From contig KV425562.1 of NCBI GenBank assembly GCA_001632425.1, forward strand, positions 77,017 through 141,016: 64,000 bases of DNA. The letters are read 5' to 3'. The notes beneath the pieces were generated by a model. It had not been told where the DNA came from. It did no database searches and was given only the letters and a program-made list of their open reading frames with translations. Both the position numbers and the translations under genes were made by a program. Position 1 is the stretch's first letter. Each line of letters begins with the position of its first letter. This document shows positions 44,653 to 57,311 of the stretch, one piece after another. Source of the stretch: Neolentinus lepideus HHB14362 ss-1. Its lineage: Eukaryota; Basidiomycota; Agaricomycetes; Gloeophyllales; Gloeophyllaceae.

Positions 44653-47600
44653 TTACATGCGGGATACGGTACGCGGACTTGACGGGGAATCCTGTACGAA
44701 AGGTGACGCGGGTTCCGCAAATCTTAGTGTCTTGCGTTTCTTTACTGGGGGTTCGACAAGTTTGTCACCGCCGGCGTCGAAAGCGTCGACAGACTCGCCT
44801 GTTGCGGCTGGAATCCGTAGTATGGAAGTTGATTGTAAGCCCTCGTCCGTGCCTTCAGCTTGCTTCACTTCTGGGAATAGAGCTATATCCAGGTCGGCCT
44901 GGGAGCTGTGGTCTGATTCCTTGAGGAACTTAGGATGCTACAGAAACAGTCGTTAGAGATATGCACGTCCTGCCCGATGCTACGGCACTCACCGCAATGA
45001 AGTGGCGCATACCACTCTCCTGTATGAGATCCGGCACTTTACACAAAGCACCTTTGAGTGCTTCTCGTCTCGCCACCATAACTTCCTCGGAGGTGGACCG
45101 TATAGCCAGCGTGGTAACTGCATTCAAATGAGTGTATATCAGGGAAAGAGAAAGAAACAACCCACCAGTGATGGGTCTAGTTTGGCCAATGCGATGAGCA
45201 CGCTGTGAATGGAGTAGCAGCATGAGTAGAATGCGGTCTCGGAAAGAAGTCACAAGTTACCTTAATAGCTTGGCTCTCAACATCTGGTCGCCAAACGGGT
45301 TCACAGAAGATAATCCGTGAGGCCGCTGTTAAGTTCCTGAGGCAATATGCATCAGATAGACACCAGACATGTGCACTGTTTAGCACTCACAAACCACGAG
45401 CACCATGCTTCAGATCCATTAGAAATACCCGGAATTTATCCGAACTCTGGAAGGTCATAACGAGTTGCTGCCGGACCTGCGCATCCACGTTCGACGTGAA
45501 TTGAAGAAATCTGACTCCGATTACGTCCAGGCCCTCGGCGACGTATGCTAGCGACAAAGGCATCTTGGAAAAGACGAGAAACTTCTCCGTCGAGGCATGT
45601 TGCGCGACCTGACCAAGACATGAACTAATTCTCATCAATCGTAAGAACTGATGATCCATACCTCTCGTAGGATATAGTTCAGCTTCGACGACGTCGTTCT
45701 GCCAATCCGAAGGCCTGACACCGGCGATCGTGCAAGGAACGAGGCCCGAACAGATGACATGACATCAGGCTGAAGGTCCTTTGCTACGCCCTCGTTGCTC
45801 TCCACATCTTCAAGCCCTTCCCTAGCACGCACAAGTCTGCTCTGGGCGGCTTTTAGCTCGAGGAGTACTTCTTTGATCTTCTCCGGTGCCTTCTCCTTCC
45901 TCGCGACATCCATTGCTTTCAAAGCCGAGCTATCCACTTCATAATCATCCTTCTTATTCCGGCGATTGCCTTTGCGAGACTTCTCGCGAAGCAGAATCAG
46001 CATATGCTTGTGACGGTCTTCTTCGGTCACAAGGTTGCCCCACTCTATGAGACTGCTTTCTGAGGCCAGAGGGGAGGCTAGAACCATATCTCGCAGCCGG
46101 ACCAGGCGGTCTGGCTGTAGGAACGGCTCAGCAGCAGTGGCGTTCGACGATGGCTCGGGTGTGTCCTCTGCAGACAACCTTGACCAGGCCTGTTGAATGT
46201 TACCCGGAGCATTTCGCACGCGATACTGGACATCTGGATGATCTTGCATGGAGCACCATGTTGCATCTTCTGCGGCGGCACGACTAGAAATGGGAGCCAT
46301 ATGAACTATTGTAGGAGCAAGCAAATTGCAGTGATAGGACATACACGTGATAGATAGCCTCAGTCAGAAGTCGGACATCTTCGGGAGATATGCCTCTACT
46401 TATGGCTCTCTCCATAGTGGCAGATGCGTTTCGGCTCAGTTCCATCACGTTGAACAAGGTAGAGTCCGTATGCCAAAACAAGATCCTGCAGAGGTCGCAT
46501 CATCAACTCCAATACCCTAGATAGCTGATGCTTACTGTGTCATGTTTTCGATAGCTTGTAGCAGAGCGTCTACGTTCTACAGCGATAGTGTGCTTTGTCG
46601 GACTCAGTGCCCGCATGTAATTCGACAAAGGACTCACTGAGGAATGGAAAAGGTAGTCCTGGAGGACAGTGGCATTAGACACTCGGTATTATCTACTAAC
46701 GTTCTTAACTTACTTGATGCACTCGTTCTGAGTCAATGGCGTTCACAGCGATAGTGGCTTGTAGTGCGTTGTAAGACTTCAAAGAGTACGGATCCAGATC
46801 CAACAGGACGGTTTCTTGATGAAGTGACGGGAGGATCACATTTTTTTCGACATCCTCAATCCTATGTCGAATCATAACCGTCTCCATCACCTGAATGAGA
46901 ACTTGGATTGCACCAGGAAGAGGACCATCAGGGCCGAAGAGGGGTGTGATGACAAATTTATTGAACGTGGATGAGTTGGCGAAATGACGGGTCCCAAGAA
47001 AGCGTGAAATCATTGTGCCGAGCTTGCGCAAGTCCTCGCGGTCATTACTCGTCCATTTCCTTGACTGGGATAGCGACTTCTCGGTTGTAGCTTCCACAAC
47101 TTGATCTGCAGTGGCATCTGAGCCGCCTGAAACCCGTCTATCGAAGTCACTGGAGCCCCCGAAACTCAGTCCTAGCAGGTTAGTTGTGGGCGTGCCAGTG
47201 ACGAGCCATCGACGCTCTGCACTTAGCAACATCGTGAATTGCGATAGATTCGTATTGGTAGTTGAGGAGACATGGCCTTCGTCCACAATTAACCTCTTCC
47301 AGCGTATTTGAAGTAACGGAGAGACATTTGTTTGTTCATCACAGTGACAGTCGGGCACACGTGTACCAGGGAAGCATTGACATCCACAGATCTTCCAGGA
47401 GTGCAGTTTCAAGATATCAGTCTTTGCGAAAGAGAGACCTAGACCGTGTTGGCACAATTGACGAACAAATCGAATATACGAAACTCACTGTTATGACTCA
47501 ACAAGACAATCTGATGAACAATTGATAAGGACATATGATAGACTGGAGAATAGAGAGGACTTACATCATAATCCGAGGCCAGTCTTGATGCACGAGGAAT

Positions 47601-49067
47601 CAGAGCCCCAGGTCGTCCGATAAACACTCGTATTCCTGTGTCACAGTGCTTTTGGATTTCCATATCCCATTGACCCACAAGGTTCACCGGCACAACTATT
47701 AACGATGCTGTCGTGAGATACATCCTCCTAGGACCAAAGCTAGCAGATTTCCTCGACGTTCTACGAGGCAGGATCTCGAGATCAAAGTGATAGTAGAATG
47801 GGGTGTTTGCCTGCAGCAGGTACCACAATGGAAGCTGTTCTAGTGATTCTTCGTCTGTACTGATCCCTGTATTTTCTGGAGAAACGCGGATATGATGAAT
47901 TAGAATTTCGGAGAGCGGAGGTATATTGTGTCCCTTGTCATGAAAAGGTTCATCACTATTTCGACGAAGACGTCTCCTCGTCTCGACGGGCTCATCGAAA
48001 GGAAATTCCCGAAAAGACAGTGGTGTCATAATGGAACGCGTATCAAGAATTGATTCCTCTGGACATGATAAATGGTCGAGTGTAGCAAGAATTAAGGCAA
48101 GGACCATTACGGTTTTTCCAGTCCCTTATGAGCCGCTCCATAAGCCAGTCCGTTTCAAAAAAGGCAGGGGTACCTACCTAGTTCTTCACACAAGATACCG
48201 CCGCAGGATTGGGATATGGTGGGACACTCACACAAAATTTCCATATCGGCGGGCCGGAAGTAGAACGTGCGTCCGTCTACACCGACCAAAGGCAAGTAGA
48301 GCGGATCCAGTACAGCGAAGGCTTGGGATTCTTTTGCTAACATTGCAGCCACAGATTCGGCTTGGTATGGGTACAGTGAAGAACGTAGACCATCAATTGG
48401 TTCTCCGGAAAGTATGGCTGTTATGCGGTCGCAAGCCGGACTTGTTTTGACTTCTTCGCGTAGCTTTACCACGTTTGGAGAAGGAAGATCGCTGTATATT
48501 CTCGTAGTGGTCCTATTATCCTGCAAAAAATTGGATTTATGTGCAAGCAAACAGAGATGCAGAGCATACGATCTCTCTACTGAAAATGGGTCGCGCAGCT
48601 CCGTCAGGAACGTAACCTTGCCATAGGCTGTCGTCCTGTATGATTCTGCCCATGATTGCTCTGATGGCTTTGCCCGCTTCTTTGACTGTATCGGGATTGC
48701 GAGCCCGCAGCGTCCCTTGGACGCCTGGCAGGTCGAAGGGGATGATGTACACCCTAACATAGAGTATTCGCCTTCCTTCGGCTTGTCTGCAGGTAGGGAT
48801 TATGAATCGGTTTGCGGTCAGGAAGTCTATCCAACGCAGCAGGACATCTTCTCCTTTCTTCGCATGCCGAAGGTAGACTTGCCCAGAGAATGTGTGCCAT
48901 CCGTCTTCACAATGTGTGTGATTGCAATGTAGTTCGTCATCGAGGAAATCAAAAACGATTACTCCGACAGGAAGGTAATTCGCAAGGCTATACCGGCCCT
49001 CGTACGATATCACCTCTGGAGCAGAATCACGGCAGTCAATACAACATAACGAACATACCGAGACCAT
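44653..49067 (-). CDS. SNF2-family ATPase/helicase, RAD5-like without RING
   Basis: Superfamily 2 DNA translocase. The start [19 protein letters not shown] opens a Cys/His-bearing N-terminal region (CSLCCIDC, then [18 protein letters not shown]) that does not match a known finger. Walker A is [18 protein letters not shown], split by an intron between ELG and TGKT (donor near 48166, acceptor near 48115). Walker B is VDEGH, with [12 protein letters not shown] and the later [15 protein letters not shown] motif; helicase C shows [16 protein letters not shown] places it in the RAD5/RAD16/HLTF subgroup of SNF2 proteins. I see no RING finger or HIRAN domain in the long insert between the two halves, where RAD5 would have one. 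The C-terminus is basic and Ser/Pro-rich ([11 protein letters not shown]), NLS-like. Specific function unknown; DNA repair or chromatin roles are typical of the group. Confidence 0.8.
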
Positions 49068-49174
49068 AGCCCGAGCCCGAGTACGAGTGCGACAATATTC
49101 TTTTATCTAGAGTAAAGAACCTTCAGAAGCGCAGCAGGTGAGTTTGCGTCGATTCTTCCATTACCAAAATATTA

Positions 49175-49265
49175 CGACACCAGCAGGATTTGAACCTGCG
49201 CGGGCAGAGCCCAAGAGATAACACACAATTCGAATCTCTCGCCTTAACCACTCGGCCATAGTGTC
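49175..49265 (-). tRNA. tRNA-Ser(CGA): tRNA-Ser (anticodon CGA), with a 9-nt intron
   Basis: On the minus strand the 91-nt sequence begins GACACTATGGCCGAGTGG and ends GGTTCAAATCCTGCTGGTGTCG, a standard class II tRNA-Ser. The acceptor stem pairs GACACTA with TGGTGTC. The anticodon stem is AGAGA/TCTCT with loop TTCGAA plus A, giving anticodon CGA (complement at 49230-49232). A nine-base intron (49220-49228) interrupts the loop after position 37, the standard site. The long variable arm GGGCTCTGCCCG is typical of serine tRNAs. Mature length is 82 nt before CCA addition. It sits in the gap between the divergent SNF2 and STT4 genes. Confidence 0.95.
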
Positions 49266-49414
49266 TTGGAAGTAATCTTTATACAGCAATTATATAACTA
49301 TTCCACATCTGAATTCATCGTGGCATCGTTGCTTCGTCAAGACTTTACACTGACGTTCTGCAGCATTCCGACATTGGTGTGACTAGTACTCGGAATTCGC
49401 GACAGTTGTTGAGC

Positions 49415-52400
49415 ATGGATTGGTGCGTTCTGATTATTCATGGGGTTTGCATTGTGCTCTCCTAACACCTTTTAGTTTGGAGTTCAATATCCATCAGCTT
49501 ATCCTCTCCGACTTAGCAGGAGATGTTGACTGCGCGACGAACTCGGGAAATGATGCCTCCTCCACTCTAGGACTGTTTACTTCCGAAGTGCTAACGAGAA
49601 GCACCAAAGAAATCGAAGGTGCTACGCGAGCTGAGAGAGTGTTCATGGTATGACCTCCCGTAGCGCTTCCATTAATACTTTACCTCACTACAGTGTAGCC
49701 CGACTCTAGAGTTTACTGCAACATAGGTTTCGCTGAAATATCCGTGCATCTTTCTGAAACCTTGGCTGATAGTGCGATTCCTATACTCGGTGACATATTG
49801 CGCGATGTACCATTCATCGAATATGACCAATGCCTTTCGTGGGATGGTAAAATTGTACATGTATGGTCATGTCTGATACTAACGCTGTCATTAGACTGGG
49901 CACTTTCAGATCAACTTGTTTTCGCAACAGTGAAGGCGTTTTTGATGCTTGCTACTCAATATCCGAAACACCGTGAAGTAGCCATCGGTTCCGTGATAAG
50001 CTTCGCACAGGAGATCGTCAGCTGCCTGAGATTAGGGAGTTGTAAGTGCTCCTGTCGCCGGAGTCGATAGTGGTCTGACATTGTCCAGCTTATAATGCTC
50101 TCATACAGTTCGCGCCATCATTCCACGGCTTCTACCGTGCTATCATTTCGACTACGTTTCCGTGGCACTCCGGAGAATGGGCAAAGATATCCCAGTCCCT
50201 CAACGCTTTGCTGTCCCCCGATGTGGTGGATCGTCTCAATCGACTCTTGGTGGACGTTCTACAAGCAGAAGAAAGCGACCCTGAACGAATTCAGTTCATC
50301 CACACATTCCTCTCCCGATACGTCGCGCGGAACCGCCCACTTACGGGATACTTCATTGTGTGCTGCATCATGGAAGCTCAGTGGACGGTCTTATCTCAGT
50401 CCATGACTGTCTCGTCTACAGCGGACAATAAGAGAATCGTTCGGGTCACGGAAGCAGCAGCAGCTAACCAGGCGTGGATTGACTTGATGCGGCAGCCTGC
50501 TCTTGATATTGAACTTGCTGACGACGTTCGCGATCAATTGAATGCTACTGTAATCAGCGTTCTGCAATGCTTCACTGACCTTTTAATTCAAATCGAGGAA
50601 ATGGAGGCGGAGCCTTCCCCTGACTCTTATGCGTGGGAGACGCTGTCAGAGAGTCTGGTATGAAATTAAGTCAACGATCAGCTTTTACACTGACTATCTT
50701 CTATCTCACTCACAGAAATTGGCGGCGGTCTGTTCGGTTGCCCAGAGACAGCTGGATTCATCACTGTTCAATCACTTGAAGCTCCTCTTAAGTGACGAGT
50801 CTCCTGTTTTCGACTCGCTCGTGCAAGAGGCGGCCCTAAAGGCCGCCACTATACTTGTCAGGAAGTGAGCATCCTGTGTCGGCTTGTGAGTGTCTATTAT
50901 TAATCAGCCGTTAGCTTTCCAAATGTAGCTGCTGGCATGATTGTCCATCTTCGCCGTTTTGTTACCTCGCCTCTTCTCATTTTCGAGTTTGATTTTGCAT
51001 CGGAAACACATGCACCCCGGCCGTTGTCTGCAGCAGCCAAATGTCTAGCACTCTGCGTTCAGGTTAGCCAAAGAAGCAATCGCATGAATAGCGCTAAAGA
51101 TGACAACAGTTAGCTCCCGGCGACGACCTTATCATGTCGAACATGTATTCCCTCCTCAACTATGTCGCAGCAACTAGCAAAGAGATAAACGAAAGCTCCA
51201 GCGCCTCACAGATTATTAGCATATCCAATTACATGAAAACCGATTACGCCACTCTGCATTCAATTCAGAACGGCCTCTGTGGGTTTACCGAAGATGAAAA
51301 GAGACTTATTGGTATCAGTGCTATTTCCGTCGTCGCGAGATTAGCACTGGAATTCAAGATGGAGGAGGTGAGAGTCAAGGAGATGTGTGGGGTTTCTCCG
51401 TGACAACAGAAAGAATTATAGGTCACTCGCCTGACGATTTCAATGCTTCTGCAACGCCTGCGCTCGGCTGAGCCAACGGTGGAGGCGGCCATCGCGTACA
51501 ATCTCGTTGACATGGCCCTTGCTGCCCCCGAAAGTGTCTTCATCGATGTTACCCGCGCATTCTCGGCTATTAACCGTTCAGCTAACCCTGATGACCCCAG
51601 ATTCTCCAACAATATGGTATTTCTATCTTATCCTACTAGCATGTGTGTTTACTTATGCAAGTTTGCACTGCCTCCCAGGTCCTAGCTGCTCAAACTAGGC
51701 TTGCTCAGGGACTGCATCGGAGACCGGAACTTCACGAAGACTATCTTGTAGAGCTACTTTCTCTATTTGCAGACAAGGGCGTAGCCATACAGAACATAGC
51801 GATCTCCAACCGTGATCTTAAGGTAATAACGTCCACAATTTGTTCCATCTTTCGTCATTAACTCGGTTCCCGGACAGACGGATGACATGATAGAACAACT
51901 CGCGTCACTATTGCTCCCTATTGACGCGCTTCTTAGCCATACTGATCCTAAACTGCGAACGGATGCGTCACCGGGATTGATCGCCTTGTTCCGGAACATG
52001 TGGTTCTTGTGTGTTTTGTTCCAGTTCACATCTGGAAACGACAAAGAACATCCTGCTATGGACTGGCTCAAGCCTGCACTCACTCGCATTGCGATGAAAA
52101 CGCCTATCCTGATTTTAGAAGACGCACATGATTCACTAACTAGTGATATTGAGTACAATTCTGTCATACGCCAAGAATATGCTGAAACCGTGCGTTGCCA
52201 AAAACATTTGAATAATCAGCGCTGAACCTCTTGTATAGATCATCTCGAAGCATCGCACTCTTCTCACGAACTATATAGCATTACGTACCGGCGAAATACG
52301 ACATTTGTCCCCTGGACAAGTTATATTTCTTTTGGCAATGCATGATATGGAGAGTATGCGATCAGCCGCCGGCCTCCCTTCGTCTCTTGTATCCTACTTC

Positions 52401-55400
52401 ACCAACAGTGGCATCAACGGTCATCCTGGCTTAAATGTTTGCATGGAATCAATTGCAGAAAAGGTAACGTAATGTACATGAAACTGTGTCGATTTAACGT
52501 CCTTCTCGCAGGTCATACGCGGCTGCGTCAACGACCTCAATACTCGTGTAATAGAACAGTCTTTGCCGGACAAGTTATCCGACGAGCTGCAGAATCTCCT
52601 GAAATGCAGCACGCATCGAGTTGCGAAGGCTCGCGAAGTGGCTGCGAAGTATCTTAACCGTTTGATCACGTCTTTCCCATCTCTTATGTGTGATTCGGCG
52701 TTCGTCTATGCCATCCTCGAGATGCTCACTTTGGTGCAACGGTCTTGTGAGAACGAATATACTGATGAGGTAAGTGGTTCGAAGGTTATCTTATCCTCGA
52801 TATCGAAATGTAATCGTAGTTCAATCCGACATACGAGTTCCATTCCGATCGGTCGAACATCACTCTGTATATTACGGATAACTATCAAGTTCGGAAGGAA
52901 ATCCTAGCTCAACTGCAGCGTAATGCAAACAGTTGGCTTCAGTTGGCTTTGGGGCGTGCCCCAGTTGAACTTCAATCTACGTTGCAGGTGAGCCAAGTCG
53001 TTGAGATCTCCTATGCTGCATAGTCAATTGTTCCACAAGAAATATCTTGCCATTAATCAATCTCTGTCTCCTGACGATTCGCTCGAGCTCGGCGCGACTG
53101 TCGCAACCAACTTCGGCAAAGCGATTGGCCCCGCGGAGCGGCAATTAGGTATTGGTGACAAAATACTTCTTGACAGTCTACTAACTCCTCCAAAAGCTTC
53201 TTTAGGATCTCTGGCGCCAGGGGAACATGACAGAGCGAAGATTCTGACTAGCCAGATTGCTGCGAAATTATACTTCGCCGGCCAGGCTGCTGGTATTCGT
53301 CTGGTCAATCGTATGGGTATGTGCATGGTAGTAGCGAGAGGCACAAGATCAGCTGATGGATGAGGGACAGTGGGGGACGATGACCTCGAAAAGCGACCAG
53401 CACCAACCGAGTTGAAACAGGAGAAACAAGTTCTCAAGGATCATCTTGAGAAGAACCTGCGGGATATCCGAGAGAAGCGTAGTAATCTTACAGTTCAGGA
53501 CCTGAGGCGTCTATTGTTCAGATGCTCCGCTGCTATGCTGTCGCCACCCAAGGTGAGTTGCCCTATCCCACATCTCCGGTACATGCCATCACATAACACC
53601 TACAGCCCGACTACGACCTCCTCCACTACTTAATCATACTACCGTTCGAGGTGTTTTCTCCCTCGGCAGTGTCTACTGGTGTCGAAGTATGGACATGGGC
53701 TATCGCAGAGTGTCCAAGTATTGAAATGGCTCTGTTGACCGAGCTCAATTCTGCATGGGTGACGACCATCCGACAAGGCAAGGGATTCTTCTCCAAGTCT
53801 GTAAAGTGAGCTCGCCTACTATACTCCATCCTCTGCACTCAAGCTTATGCGTTTACTAGTTACGACGATCCATTCTACCACTCCATAGAGTACAGCCCCA
53901 CCGACCGAGAGGGAATAGATCGAGCCAGGAAATCTGCACGGCGCCTGCTGTCTCCTCACCTACTTCTGATGCATATGTTGTTTAGCAGGCTTCAAGCGGC
54001 GAGGTACCGAAAGCCAGACCTGATGCTATTGATACAGCGGCTAGTCTTGACCTCTGCCAAAGCGCACAAATCGTTCAGGTCAGTCTTCTATATTCCCCTG
54101 GCTACCACAAGATGTTGATAATCACCTACATTTACAGCGCTCATCCCTTCGCTAGGGAAGCTCGTTTCTCCTTCCTTCTTTTTGCATTCGAGACCATGAA
54201 GAGCTGTCGACTGGACGCAGAATGTGAAAATGCGTTACGGGAGGACTTGTACTCAGCGGCTTTCTCTTGGTTTGGCGTCCGCCCTAGGTGAGCAGTCAGC
54301 GCATGCTTTATGATGTTTCCATCGAACACGCCAAAACATCTGACTAGGTGGTCTTACGGCGCTGACCGCGTACAACTTGATGCCGAAATCAAGCTACTCT
54401 CTGAGTTCCTGTCGTATCTGCAGACTGATTCTGTGAGAGCATCATATCATACATCCAGTCTCGCCCCTTCCTATTTAGGTTCACGGTCGTCCCGTAAGCA
54501 TCGAACAACCACCTCAGCGCTTACGCTTACGGATTCTATCCAGAATATGGTACTAGGCTCAAGAATTTGAATGAAGCGCTCCGGCTGCTAGTAGAGAACG
54601 AGTTGTTCAGGTTAACTGTATGGGCTAATCCGTGCAACGAAGCAAAACGCGGAGTGGACCACGTTGGTTCATTGGAACGATCTTTATCAGACGTTAGTCT
54701 TCTACGCTGTTTATCCTCTATCGTTCGCCAACCGAAATTGGTAGGTTTCTTGGGCTAACATCGTCCGCACGACATGGCAACTGGACCCTGCCATAGCAGT
54801 TTACCTGTCAGAACGATTCAGACATCCGGCCCTCCACAATGAGATCGGAAAGCTGGTCCGTTCCAACACGCCAGAGGTGCTCGATGTTCCTGAGGCACTA
54901 CAATGGCTAGTTAGCGGCAAGCTGGATGCTGGTATTCGCCGGGATCTCAAGGTAAAAATCTTGAACACTGTTGAATGCTATTTGCCGACCTTTCGGTTCT
55001 ACAGCATCTCCTATTGTGGGCGCCAGTCCCCCCGGTTTTGGCCATCACTTTCTTCGGGGAACAATACCACAGCGATGCCCTCATCCTCCAATACGCTCAT
55101 CGAGTATTAGAGCAGCATCCTGTGGAGTTGACTTTCTTCTTCGTGCCCCAAATTGTGCAAGCACTTCGACATGACGGACTCGGTAAGTCTCCTACCGGTT
55201 GTTCACACATCAAATCTGAAACAACATCAGGTTACGTTGCCCGGTTCATATTTGAGACTGCTAAGATATCGCAGCTGTTCTGCCACCAAATCATCTGGAA
55301 TATGAAGGCTAACTGCTACAAGGATGACGCAGCTGAAGTCGTGGGTATCAATTCTTTGCATATTCTCGCACCTATGCTGAATTCAAGATCAGGAGGATCC

Positions 55401-57029
55401 TTTGAAACCGGTCCTAGACAGTGTGACTGACAGGGTAGTCGATTCGCTTTCTGGTGAAGCTAAGGACTTTTACGATAAGGAATTTGGCTTCTTCGACGAA
55501 GTAACCTCTATCTCCGGCAAGTTGCGCCCTTTTATCAAGAGAACGAAGCCAGAGAAGAAGGTACAGTTTGATCTATTATATAATGCATGCACAGCTTAAC
55601 TCGTTGAATAGGCCAAGATCGACGAAGAGATGGCTAAGATACATGTAGAGGTTGGAGTCTACCTACCGAGTAATCCCGATGGTAAAGTTGTCGACATTGA
55701 CCGGAAATCGGGGAGGCCACTCCAAAGCCATGCGAAGGTATAAGATGATCCTACCTCAAGGACCTCATATCCTCAGTGATTGTGGCTCTCTCTTAGGCAC
55801 CGTTCATGGCCACTTTCAAGGTCAGAAAGGAGCGAGTGGAGATTGAGAGCGACCCCAATTCGCTCTTAGATGCTGAGGGTACAGGTCATGAGAAGAGGAC
55901 CGAATATGATGTCTGGCTTCAAGCGATCTTCAAGGTTGGCGATGACTGCCGGCAAGACGTGCTCGCGCTGCAAGTCATAGCAATGTTCAAGACTATCTTT
56001 ACTAGCGTAGGCTTGACGTTATACCTATATCCTTACAGGGTTACTGCCACCGCACCGGGAGTGAGTCTTCCATTACGGATTCTCCTCTACCGTTCTGATA
56101 CTCTTGAATCTAGCGTGGTGTCATTGATGTCGTTCCTAACGCAACATCCAGAGACGAAATGGGTCGAGCTAAAGTCAACGACCTCCTTGATTTCTTCATA
56201 TCTAAGTATGGTGGGGAAGATACCATTGCGTTTCAGCAGGCTCGCTTGAATTTCATTCAGTCGATGGCTGCATATTCCGTCGCTTGTTACATTTTGCAAA
56301 TCAAAGACCGGCATAACGGTAATATCATGATCGACGGAGAGGGTCACATCGTTCACATTGGTAAGGACGTACACCGAGAGCTCCTTGTCGTTCATTGACA
56401 TCCCCGCAATAGACTTCGGTTTCTTGTTTGACATAGATAAGTAATTTCGCGGGACTTCTCTGCTCATCGCACTAATCATGTTCCGGCCTTGTTATGACAT
56501 CCACGTCCAGGAGTCAGTTCCATATCTCTACCAATTTTATCCATTATCTCAATCTTCGTCTATGTAGGGTATCAAATTTGAACCGAACTCCTTCAAGCTC
56601 ACACATGAAATGGTAGCCCTTATGGGTGGCCGCTACTCACAGGGCTACGAGCTATTCCAGCTGCTCACCGTTAAAGCGTTCCTAGCGCTACGTCCCTATA
56701 CCGACCAACTTGTTTCCGCCGTTCAGCTGATGCTGGAAACAGGACTACCTTCTTTCAAGGGTGAAATGACAATTAAGCGGTTGAAGGATCGATTCGCTCC
56801 CGGGCTCAACGAACGTCAGGCTGCCGAGTTCATGATGGGTATCATCAAGAATGCACATGAGAATATGCGAAGCACGGCCTACGATGAGTTCCAGAGGGTA
56901 AGTATTGGTCTTCGATCGTTTAGTCTCTGGGACTGACCCTATCGTCACATGCAGCTTCAAAATGGTAAGGATCTTCCGGTACCGTTTACTTCGCGCATTA
57001 ATCTTTGGTTAGGCATTCCTTACAAATGA
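49415..57029 (+). CDS. STT4: Phosphatidylinositol 4-kinase STT4 (PI4KIII-alpha)
   Basis: Makes PI4P at the plasma membrane, the precursor for PI(4,5)P2 and lipid transfer. The first exon is tiny (ATGGATTG), joined to a HEAT/helical region of about 1,600 residues encoded by some twenty exons. The C-terminal kinase is diagnostic: [18 protein letters not shown], catalytic [10 protein letters not shown], activation [10 protein letters not shown], then [42 protein letters not shown] and [10 protein letters not shown], ending LQNGIPYK. The helical lipid-kinase unique region precedes it near 54330-55460. The short C-terminal helix and the GDDCRQD motif are of the PI4K alpha type rather than PI4K beta. 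Total length near 1,900 residues fits Stt4. Final intron (after LQN) acceptor gttag. The start codon is supported by the preceding stops in frame. Confidence 0.93.
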
Positions 57030-57311
57030 ATGGCGTACTTGGTGCATAATTGGATATTACTCTCGCGTCTTCTATGTATATATTGCCTTGTGTTAACACC
57101 TTGCCGTCTTGCTGCTGTGGCTCCTGTTTCTGGTCTCTAGCGACATCGGAAATTTCCGGACAGAGAAAGGACAAAGCACTCCGCGCTTTGACCGCTGTCA
57201 CCTGGACAAAGCACGAGTGCTATAGACTTATAATAGATCCTGGCATGAGGAAACCTACATCGCTGTTTCCACTAAGCTTCACCCTCTCCTCTCATCCAGC
57301 AGCTGGGCCTA

